Shown here: positions 5,868 through 11,708 of the stretch, in pieces
How the letters are laid out: each line of letters begins with the position of its first letter
Position numbering within the stretch: the first letter of the stretch is position 1
NCBI GenBank assembly: GCA_021783175.1
Contig: JAJXUF010000100.1
Span: 1 to 11,708, forward strand
Direction of reading: 5' to 3'
DNA length: 11,708 nucleotides
Origin: Pseudomonadota bacterium
Lineage (GTDB): Bacteria; Pseudomonadota; Gammaproteobacteria; Acidiferrobacterales; UBA6901
Made by a program: the position numbers and the translations under genes
Notes under the pieces: model-generated
What the model was told of the DNA's origin: nothing
What the model saw: the letters and a program-made list of their open reading frames with translations, nothing else
Databases searched by the model: none

Positions 5868-7064
5868 GTGAATCGTCCAATCTACAACAACGACCTTGTA
5901 ATTCTGGCTGCGGCGCGAATCACGCGAAGTGTCGCGGCTGGCATGATAAATGTGGCGTTTCCATACTTTGTACTTACCGAATTTCATTATGGGGCGCTGG
6001 TTATTGGCCTGATCTATGTGGCCGCAACGATGGCGACCGCAGTGGTAAGTTTCTTCGTCGGAATTAGCGCCGATATCTGGGGAAAGCGCGGTACCCTCAT
6101 CACTGCCAGTCTGTTTCTGCCAATCAGTGCGCTCATGGTTTATCTGTCACACGGTCTGTGGCTGATCGTGCCTGCGGCGATGCTTGGCGGCTATTCGGCA
6201 ACTGGCTCTCTGGCTGGTGGGGGGATCGGTGGTGTGGTGCAGCCGATCCAAAGCGCGGTTCTGGCCGGCTTGGTCAAAGGCCATGAACGGACCCGATATT
6301 TTGCGCTTTTCACTTTCGGAGCCGGAGTGACAGCTGCATTCGGCGCTTTATTGACGAAAGTGTTCAATGTACGCGATATCTTTCTCGCAGCCGCAATAAT
6401 TTCCGCGTTTGGGATACCATTGCTTTGGAAAGTCCGCGTTGATAATGTCAAAGGCAAAATTACCCGCCTCAAGACGGGAAAAATCATAGGCAAGTTCACG
6501 TTGACGGGAATGCTGAACGGTTTTGCACAAGGTTTAGTCATTCCCTTTCTCATTCCCTTTTTCGTTTTGTTCTACCATATCCCGAAATCGGAAATGGCGG
6601 AATTTGCCTTTGCCAGCGGCCTGCTCGGTTCCTTTGCGCTTCTCGCGGCCCCGGCGCTGGAGAGAAACTTTGGTTTCCTAAACAGCGTCCTGCTTACTAG
6701 GGGGGTTGGGCTTGTGCTTTTCGTGCTTTTCCCGATTATTCATTTCCTTCCACTTGCAGTCGCCATCTACATACTCGCGCCGTCACTGAGAGTGGCTGCG
6801 CTGCCCATACAGCAGTCTGAGCTGACTAGGCGCGTCGATGAGGATGAGATGGGGCGGGCTCTGGGAATCAATCAAGTGGCACGTCTGGCTGCGTCGTCTG
6901 CGGCAAGCGGGATCAGTGGGCACATGCTAGAGAATTCTCTGTTCGAGCTGCCGTTTTTTCTTTACGGACTGGTGATGGCCGCAAATCTTCTGCTGTACGT
7001 CAAATTCTTTGGCGTCAAGGCGAACCGAAAATCGGGCGCAAAACCGCAATCCGATGAAAAATAG
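5868..7064 (+). CDS. Major facilitator superfamily transporter, substrate unknown
   Basis: This 398-residue inner-membrane protein has about twelve hydrophobic helices in two halves. They are separated near residues 186-209 by a strongly basic loop (KVRVDNVKGKITRLKTGK), the usual cytoplasmic hinge of the superfamily. A motif-A-like loop GISADIWGKRG (65-75) follows helix 2, and a glycine-rich stretch (GSLAGGGIGG, 113-122) lies in the first half. A second-half counterpart, RRVDEDEMGRALGINQ (321-336), resembles the helix 10-11 loop of drug and sugar exporters. The overall pattern suggests a proton-driven exporter or permease, but nothing fixes the substrate. The start is GTG 5868 with GGA seven bases upstream; an AT-rich -10-like stretch lies about 25 bases before it. 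It is convergent with the small membrane gene at 7123. Confidence 0.85.
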   Translation: MNRPIYNNDLVILAAARITRSVAAGMINVAFPYFVLTEFHYGALVIGLIYVAATMATAVVSFFVGISADIWGKRGTLITASLFLPISALMVYLSHGLWLIVPAAMLGGYSATGSLAGGGIGGVVQPIQSAVLAGLVKGHERTRYFALFTFGAGVTAAFGALLTKVFNVRDIFLAAAIISAFGIPLLWKVRVDNVKGKITRLKTGKIIGKFTLTGMLNGFAQGLVIPFLIPFFVLFYHIPKSEMAEFAFASGLLGSFALLAAPALERNFGFLNSVLLTRGVGLVLFVLFPIIHFLPLAVAIYILAPSLRVAALPIQQSELTRRVDEDEMGRALGINQVARLAASSAASGISGHMLENSLFELPFFLYGLVMAANLLLYVKFFGVKANRKSGAKPQSDEK

Positions 7065-7122
7065 CCTTTGCCAATTAACAAGAAATCGATGCGGGGGCAG
7101 AATCCTACGGCTCAACTAGACA

Positions 7123-7521
7123 TCAGATTTGCATTCCGTTGCCAGGCAAGGTCAAACCGCCGCCGATGCCAGTTAGCGCCCAAGTCAGCAAGAGCAGGGC
7201 GGCTAGGCCCAGCAGGGCCAGAACCAGTGCCGCCAGAAGCGCCGATCCGAATCCGCGCACCTCAAAATCTGGCACGAACCAGGAAACCAGCTTGATCATC
7301 AATGCATTAATAACCAAGGCAAACGCGCCGAAGGTGAGTACTGTCAATGGAAGCGTGAGCCAGAAAAAGATCGGGCGTATGAAGGCATTGATCAATCCAA
7401 GCAACAGTGCGGCAAGCCAAAGGGCGCGTGTCGAACGCGCCTTCACTCCGGAAATTAGGTGTGTTGTCAGCCACAGTCCGAAGGCAGTCGCGACCCAGAT
7501 CATTAGAAAAATTAAAAGCAT
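7123..7521 (-). CDS. Small membrane protein, phage-holin-4_2 / YvlD family
   Basis: This 132-residue protein has four hydrophobic segments, roughly residues 2-20, 33-50, 55-80 and 93-118. The second and third carry the family pattern GLINAFIRPI (42-51) and LPLTVLTFGAFALVINALM (57-75), followed by a short loop and GFGSALLAALVLAL. Members are common in bacterial chromosomes under the domain name Phage_holin_4_2, but phage context is lacking here and lysis is not implied. The B. subtilis relative YvlD is part of an envelope-stress locus. The function here is unknown. ATG 7519-7521 has GGGAA about six bases upstream on the minus strand. A short inverted repeat, TTCTG-N4-CAGAA (7522-7535 on the plus strand), covers that ribosome site. 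A TAGAAT -10-like box (plus-strand 7563-7568) may drive it. Confidence 0.85.
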   Translation of the reverse strand: MLLIFLMIWVATAFGLWLTTHLISGVKARSTRALWLAALLLGLINAFIRPIFFWLTLPLTVLTFGAFALVINALMIKLVSWFVPDFEVRGFGSALLAALVLALLGLAALLLLTWALTGIGGGLTLPGNGMQI

Positions 7522-7642
7522 TTCTGTTCCCAGAACTTGATCGCTGAAAAGGTTGTGCCGTCATTCTACCCGCTAACGGCAAGGCTGGTACTCTATCACG
7601 GAAACGCGCACATCCGATGAGTTGCAGAATTTGGTTTTCGTT

Positions 7643-7671
7643 TTGGGATACGGTGAAGTAACCGCTACAAT
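7643..7671 (+). promoter_or_regulatory. Sigma70-type promoter for the ArsB/NhaD-type transporter
   Basis: TTGGGA (7643-7648, four of six) and TACAAT (7666-7671, five of six) are spaced by 17 bases. Transcription would start near 7678, giving a leader of about 70 bases before the coding region. It is the best sigma70 match in the 226-base divergent gap. Confidence 0.5.
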
Positions 7672-7684
7672 TGAGAGAAAATCC

Positions 7685-7711
7685 CTGTTTCATGATGAGT
7701 CCTCTAAACAG
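7685..7711 (+). other. Inverted repeat in the transporter leader
   Basis: CTGTTT (7685-7690) pairs with AAACAG (7706-7711) around a 15-base loop in the predicted 5' leader of the transporter gene. The stem is short and there is no known riboswitch consensus that I recognise. A role in expression is only possible. Confidence 0.25.
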
Positions 7712-7747
7712 CGCTGACCGAAAAGATTTCTGCTCCCCACGGGCACT

Positions 7748-8995
7748 GTGTTGGTGTGCGTGAATATTCCGCTTGTTGTAATTCTGATCGTTTTCCTGCT
7801 GATCGCCATGCGCAGACTAGGGCGTCTGCGATTTGCTATTTGGCAGGTTATGGTTGCTGGCGCTGCCGCGGTGCTGTTGACGGGACAGATAGGTGTTGGC
7901 GAGGCCTTCCGTGCTGTCGACCCGGATGTCATGCTGTTTCTTTTTGGAATGTTTGTAGTCGGAGAGACACTGGTAGCCAGTGGTTATCTCTATGTCATGG
8001 CGTACCGATTATTCAGTCGCACGGCGTCCGCAGATGCGCTGGTGATCACGGTGCTGTTTGGTGCGGGGCTCGCCTCGGCGCTGTTGATGAACGATACCGT
8101 AGCGATCATTGGTACTCCTCTGATGCTGAGACTCGCGCGCGAACACCGTATCAACGCCAAGTTGCTGCTTCTGGCCTTGGCATTCGCTGTCACCATCGGC
8201 AGTGTACCGAGCCCGATCGGTAATCCGCAGAACCTGCTGATAGCAATACGCAGTGGCATGGCGTCTCCGTTCTGGTCTTTCATGAGCGTACTGGCCATAC
8301 CGAGTTTGCTGAACCTTCTGCTTGCGTATGGCGTATTGCGGCTGCTTTTTTGGCGTGCCTTTCACTCCCATGTACTGGTGCATAAACCCGTAGAAGTGAG
8401 CGATGCGGCAATGGCGCGACTTGGGCGTCTTTCTTTGCTCGTTGTAATTGCCCTTGTTGCTGTCAAAGCTGGGCTTGCTGCGGCAGGCCGAGGAAGTACG
8501 CTACCTCTGAGCTGGATCGCCATTGCCGCCGCGCTGCCACCGCTTTTGTTCAGCCCGAGGCGATGGACCCTGTTACGCGACATTGACTGGAGAACACTCG
8601 CGTTTTTTGCCGCTATGTTCGTCCTTACTGACGCCGTGTGGCGGACGGGCTATGTCCAGTTACAGCTTGTTCGCTGGCATGTGGACCTTGTTGCGCCGCA
8701 CACCGTGATGGGATTAAGTCTGGGTTTAAGTCAGCTCATTTCTAACGTGCCACTCGTCGCTCTTTACTTGCCCCTGCTTTCGCATGCCGGGGCCTCGACG
8801 CAGGCTTCGCTGGCGTTAGCAGTCGGCAGTACCATTGCCGGCAATCTGCTGATCCTTGGCGCTGCAAGCAATATCATCATCATCCAAAACGCGGAGAAGC
8901 GCGGCGCTACTTTGACGTTTCTTGAATTTGCGCGGGCGGGCATTCCATTGACTATGCTCAATGTGGTGCTTTACTGGCATTTCGTCGCTGGTTAG
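7748..8995 (+). CDS. ArsB/NhaD-superfamily ion transporter (SLC13-like)
   Basis: This inner-membrane protein of up to 415 residues has about ten to twelve helices and the paired hairpin motifs of the ion-transporter superfamily. MNDTVAIIGTPL (114-125) and GSVPSPIGNPQN (151-162) lie in the first half. SNVPLVALYLP (332-342) and AGNLLILGAASNI (364-376) are the symmetric pair in the second. Members include arsenite, sodium/proton and dicarboxylate or citrate carriers. GNPQN with NDT points to the ArsB/NhaD-like branch, but the ion cannot be named, and no arsenic genes are nearby. The start is uncertain: GTG 7748, TTG 7751, GTG 7754 and GTG 7760 lie in frame together, all without a clear ribosome site. 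A promoter and a leader hairpin lie upstream. It converges on lon across a palindrome-rich gap. Confidence 0.85.
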   Translation: MLVCVNIPLVVILIVFLLIAMRRLGRLRFAIWQVMVAGAAAVLLTGQIGVGEAFRAVDPDVMLFLFGMFVVGETLVASGYLYVMAYRLFSRTASADALVITVLFGAGLASALLMNDTVAIIGTPLMLRLAREHRINAKLLLLALAFAVTIGSVPSPIGNPQNLLIAIRSGMASPFWSFMSVLAIPSLLNLLLAYGVLRLLFWRAFHSHVLVHKPVEVSDAAMARLGRLSLLVVIALVAVKAGLAAAGRGSTLPLSWIAIAAALPPLLFSPRRWTLLRDIDWRTLAFFAAMFVLTDAVWRTGYVQLQLVRWHVDLVAPHTVMGLSLGLSQLISNVPLVALYLPLLSHAGASTQASLALAVGSTIAGNLLILGAASNIIIIQNAEKRGATLTFLEFARAGIPLTMLNVVLYWHFVAG

Positions 8996-9065
8996 TTCTA
9001 TGCCACACCGTGGAATTGGCCGTGAAATGGCAAAGGGAGTATTCGATTAGAAAACCTCGAGTCTA

Positions 9066-9170
9066 CCGGGCGACCAATCGGTCACTCCCGCATGCAGCGC
9101 TCGCTGCACCGGACAGTCCGGCTGGTACGAGCCATTTCTCCGGCTCCCCGGGGATGGTTTAACCGCCCGG
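9066..9170. repeat. Dense cluster of short palindromes between convergent genes
   Basis: The 105 bases are closed by 7-bp complementary ends, CCGGGCG (9066-9072) and CGCCCGG (9164-9170). Inside lie GACC-AATC-GGTC (9072-9083), TGCAGCG-CT-CGCTGCA (9093-9108), CCGGAC-A-GTCCGG (9109-9121), GGCT-N6-AGCC (9120-9133), TCCCCGGGGA (9145-9154) and GGTT-T-AACC (9156-9164). Some compete with each other for pairing. No T run marks a classic terminator, and no tRNA T-loop is present. It could be a bidirectional terminator region, a REP- or MITE-like element, or a structured RNA. The sequence shows the symmetry; the function is open. Confidence 0.5.
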
Positions 9171-9172
9171 GA

Positions 9173-11626
9173 TCACGCGGTCGCGCGGGTTGTGTCGTCC
9201 TGGCTCGACGTCCATACGTCCGTGCCGACGGCGGCCGCTACCGCATCGCTCACGTGTTCTATCCAGATAATCTTCACTTTCTGGCGCACGCTCTCCGGTA
9301 TTTCCTCGAGGTCGCGCCGATTGCGTGCTGGCAGCAGCACGGTCGTGATACCGGCGCGGGCGGCGGCGACTACCTTTTCCTTGATGCCCCCGACAGGAAG
9401 TACGAGTCCGCGCAGGCTGATTTCCCCAGTCATTGCCGTTGCGCTCTGAACGGTTTTGCCAGTAAAAAGCGAAACCAAAGCAATGAACATCGCCACGCCG
9501 GCGCTAGGGCCATCCTTGGGGATGGCGCCGGCAGGGACGTGAATATGCACGTCACTCTTTTCGAACATTTCCGGCGCGAGCCTGAGTTGCTGCGCGCGCG
9601 ATTTCACCAGACTGACCGCTGCCTGGGCGCTTTCCTTCATGACATCACCGAGTTGTCCGGTAAGGATTAGGCGACCACTTCCCAGTACGCGGCTTGCTTC
9701 CACGAACAGTATGTCGCCGCCAACCGGCGTCCAGGCGAGGCCTGTGGCGACACCCGGTATGCTGGTTCGCATTGCTACCTCGCTTTCGAACCTGGGTGCT
9801 CCCAGAATGTCCTGCAGGTCACCGACGTCGATATGCACGCTGGATTCTGATCCCTCTGCAATTCGCATGGCGGTGCGGCGGAACACGCGGCCGATTTCGC
9901 GCTCAAGGTTGCGTACTCCGGCCTCGCGCGTGAAGTCGCGCACGATGGCGCGCAGGGCATCGTCCGTAATGTCGCACTGCTCCGGCCGCAGGCCGTTGGC
10001 CGCCAATTGCCGCCGGACTAGATAGCGGCGGGCAATCTGCGTCTTTTCCTCTTCCGTATATCCAGTCAGCTCTATGATCTCCATGCGGTCACGCAACGGA
10101 CCGGGGATGGTATCAAGCATGTTTGCGGTGCCGACGAATACCACCTTGCTTAGATCGAACGGAACGGCCAGGTAGTTGTCGCGGAATGTAGAATTCTGCT
10201 CCGGATCTAGCACCTCAAGCAATGCCGCCGACGGGTCACCCTGGAAGCCGGCGCCGAGTTTGTCCATTTCGTCCAGCATAAAGACGGGGTTGCGTGTTCC
10301 GGCCTTGCGCATGCCCTGAATGATGTTTCCCGGCAGTGCGCCGAGATAAGTCCGCCGGTGCCCACGGATCTCTGCCTCATCGTGCACACCGCCGAGACTT
10401 ACGCGTACAAATTTCAAACCGAGCGCGCGTGCGATACTCTGGCCAAGTGAGGTCTTGCCGACTCCAGGTGGCCCAACAAAACACAGAATTGGGCTGCGGC
10501 CTTGCGGGTTCAGTTTGCGCACTGCCAAATACTCGAGAATGCGCCGTTTTATCTTATCCAGACCGTAGTGATCTTCATCCAGAATGCGACGTGCCTCTGC
10601 GATGTCGATCAATTCCTCGTTGACGGTCGACCATGGAAGCTCGATGAGCCAGTCGAGGTAGGTTCGAATCATGGAGTGCTCGCCGGCACCCTCCGGCATG
10701 CGCTCAAGACGCGTCAGTTCGCGTCGCGCCTGTTCTTCGACCTCAGGCGGCATTTTGGCTTCAGAAATTGCCTTGGCCAGCTCTTCGATCTCAACGGCCT
10801 TGGCGTCGGTTTCGCCCAATTCCTTTTGGATCGTCTTGAGCTGTTCGCGGAGCAGATACTCGCGCTGGCGTGCGTCCACGGTTTCCCGTGTCTGCTTCCC
10901 GATCTCGGCAGACAGGCGCAACACTTCCAATCGGTGGGCAACAAAGGTCAGCACCTTGTCGAGCCGCGTCTGGACGTCCAAAGTCTCGAGGACTTCCTGT
11001 TTTTCCGTAGGCTTAAGTTCGAGGAACCCGGCAATGAGGTCTGCCAGCGCCGCCGGTGACGAGGCGCTTTCGATGGCCGCTGTCAGTTCTGGCGGGGCCT
11101 GCGGTAGAAATTCAATAGCGGCGGTCGCCTGTTCCTTCAGGCGATGTGTGCGCGCCTCGATGTCGCTGGTAATCGTTTCGATTTCTTCCATCGGTGCGAC
11201 TCTAGCGACGAGGAACGGATATCCGTCCAGAAATTCAAGGATTCCAAATCTCTGCTGGCCTTGAGCGATAATATGGTGTGAGCCGTCCGGCGCTGTGACG
11301 TAGCGCACAATGGTAGCGATCGTGCCGATTCGATAGAGATCAGCCTCGGTTGGTACTTCGGCGGTGGGATTTCGCTGCTGCAGAATACCGATGGGCCGTT
11401 CACTGCGCGCGGCTTCCTGTGCGGCGGCGATGGAGCGTGCACGTCCGATACTTATGGGCTGAATCATGCGCGGGAAAAGCACGGTGTTTCGCACCGGCAA
11501 GATAATCAGTGCGTCCTCCGGAATCGGCCGAGATTCCGGTTGCGAGCTGTCAGCAGCCTCCTTTTCCGGGCCGCCCGTTATCGGTCTGTCGTTGTCGTGA
11601 TTTTCCATGTTCTTGAGTGTGGCCAT
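9173..11626 (-). CDS. lon: ATP-dependent Lon protease
   Basis: This 817-residue cytosolic AAA+ serine protease degrades misfolded and selected regulatory proteins. An acidic, variable leader (1-38) precedes the LON substrate-binding domain (about 40-235, starting [14 protein letters not shown]). A coiled-coil linker (about 240-310) follows. The ATPase has Walker A GPPGVGKT (385-392) and Walker [10 protein letters not shown] (448-456). The C-terminal protease domain has the Ser-Lys dyad S708 (PKDGPSAG) and K751 (GGIKEK), 43 residues apart as in E. coli (S679/K722). All parts are intact. ATG 11624-11626 comes one base after the TGA of the upstream gene, suggesting translational coupling. An in-frame ATG six codons in is an alternative, and neither has a strong ribosome site. 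The N-terminal region differs from the main E. coli-type Lon, so this may be a second paralogue. Confidence 0.97.
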   Translation of the reverse strand: MATLKNMENHDNDRPITGGPEKEAADSSQPESRPIPEDALIILPVRNTVLFPRMIQPISIGRARSIAAAQEAARSERPIGILQQRNPTAEVPTEADLYRIGTIATIVRYVTAPDGSHHIIAQGQQRFGILEFLDGYPFLVARVAPMEEIETITSDIEARTHRLKEQATAAIEFLPQAPPELTAAIESASSPAALADLIAGFLELKPTEKQEVLETLDVQTRLDKVLTFVAHRLEVLRLSAEIGKQTRETVDARQREYLLREQLKTIQKELGETDAKAVEIEELAKAISEAKMPPEVEEQARRELTRLERMPEGAGEHSMIRTYLDWLIELPWSTVNEELIDIAEARRILDEDHYGLDKIKRRILEYLAVRKLNPQGRSPILCFVGPPGVGKTSLGQSIARALGLKFVRVSLGGVHDEAEIRGHRRTYLGALPGNIIQGMRKAGTRNPVFMLDEMDKLGAGFQGDPSAALLEVLDPEQNSTFRDNYLAVPFDLSKVVFVGTANMLDTIPGPLRDRMEIIELTGYTEEEKTQIARRYLVRRQLAANGLRPEQCDITDDALRAIVRDFTREAGVRNLEREIGRVFRRTAMRIAEGSESSVHIDVGDLQDILGAPRFESEVAMRTSIPGVATGLAWTPVGGDILFVEASRVLGSGRLILTGQLGDVMKESAQAAVSLVKSRAQQLRLAPEMFEKSDVHIHVPAGAIPKDGPSAGVAMFIALVSLFTGKTVQSATAMTGEISLRGLVLPVGGIKEKVVAAARAGITTVLLPARNRRDLEEIPESVRQKVKIIWIEHVSDAVAAAVGTDVWTSSQDDTTRATA

Positions 11627-11627
11627 G

Positions 11628-11708
11628 TCAAAGTTTTCGCAGACTCAGGACGAGTACGCCGTTGACCAGCTCCCGATGATCGAATTCATATCGGCCTGGC
11701 GGTAATTC
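11628..11708 (-). CDS. C-terminal fragment of a gene upstream of lon, possibly Hsp20
   Basis: The minus strand is open from the right edge to a TGA at 11628-11630, giving 26 residues that end NGVLVLSLRKL. The pattern LPPG-x(n)-NGVL-x-L-x-L-x-K resembles the last strands of an alpha-crystallin domain, where small heat-shock proteins read LP..., NGVL-hydrophobic and K. Small heat-shock genes next to lon would fit. The stop lies one base before the lon ATG (TGA-C-ATG), which supports a real gene translated just ahead of lon. The fragment is too short for a firm family call, and a chance open frame of this length is possible. Confidence 0.5.
   Translation of the reverse strand, partial: ELPPGRYEFDHRELVNGVLVLSLRKL

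Noticed and set aside
7123..7521. Holin-named gene as a sign of a prophage
   Set aside because: The Phage_holin_4_2 domain is common in ordinary chromosomes, and no phage, integrase or lysis gene lies nearby.
7307..7693. Minus-strand open frame of 128 codons starting upstream of the holin-family gene
   Set aside because: It overlaps most of the membrane-protein gene in another frame, has no family features, and the membrane gene has clear family motifs.
7692..7724. Hammerhead-ribozyme-like string: TGATGA, GTC/GAC stem, then GAAA
   Set aside because: The core C before TGATGA is replaced by A, an extra C sits between the stem and GAAA, and no flanking stems I and III close around it. It fails the strict core requirements.
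9066..9170. The palindrome cluster as a tRNA or selenocysteine tRNA
   Set aside because: No T-loop TTCRA-type sequence, no anticodon arm of proper geometry and no CCA-ready acceptor end on either strand.
9092..9670. Plus-strand open frame of 192 codons antisense to lon
   Set aside because: It mirrors the lon coding sequence in a high-GC region, begins inside the palindrome cluster and shows no protein-family character.
10502..11264. Long plus-strand open frames (185 and 197 codons) antisense to lon
   Set aside because: They overlap each other and lon, whose domains are fully intact on the minus strand; these are compositional shadows.

Overview
The window reads as ordinary chromosomal DNA of a proteobacterium, probably beta or gamma. 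The grounds are an MsrA that matches the E. coli type along its whole length, Lon and NadA of proteobacterial type, Shine-Dalgarno starts and mid-range GC content. I cannot name a genus. I see no phage, plasmid, insertion sequence, CRISPR or RNA-gene signature. Coding density is high and the longest gap between genes is about 226 bases, so no stretch over 300 bases lacks a gene.

Layout. (1) Bases 1-1322, plus strand: the last 61 residues of quinolinate synthase NadA, then an alanine dehydrogenase 35 bases downstream. (2) 1409-2320, minus strand: an HIT-superfamily Ap4A phosphorylase, divergent from a small unrecognised gene (2459-2701). The 138-base gap between them holds a 12-bp perfect palindrome and a promoter placed so close to the small gene that its mRNA may be leaderless. 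(3) 2885-4964, plus strand: a LOG-family nucleotide phosphoribohydrolase, a DEDDh-type 3'-5' exonuclease and a small HD-domain ppGpp hydrolase of MESH1 type, closely spaced and probably an operon. (4) 5073-5714: methionine sulfoxide reductase MsrA, with a -10 box inside an inverted repeat. (5) 5868-7064: a major facilitator transporter, convergent with a small four-helix membrane protein of the phage-holin-4_2/YvlD family (7123-7521, minus). (6) 7748-8995: an ArsB/NhaD-superfamily transporter with a good sigma70 promoter and a structured leader. (7) 8996-9172: a convergent gap packed with short palindromes. (8) 9173-11626, minus: a full-length Lon protease, whose start lies one base after the stop codon of a gene entering from the right edge, possibly a small heat-shock protein.

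How the genes fit together. Regions 2-3 gather enzymes that destroy or respond to stress nucleotides (Ap4A, ppGpp, nucleoside monophosphates, short RNA). MsrA and Hsp20/Lon repair or remove damaged proteins. A stress and nucleotide-housekeeping theme is a reasonable inference, but no single gene is exotic. The least explained items are the palindrome cluster before lon, the small leaderless gene, and an alanine dehydrogenase that lacks the usual NAD-ribose-binding aspartate.
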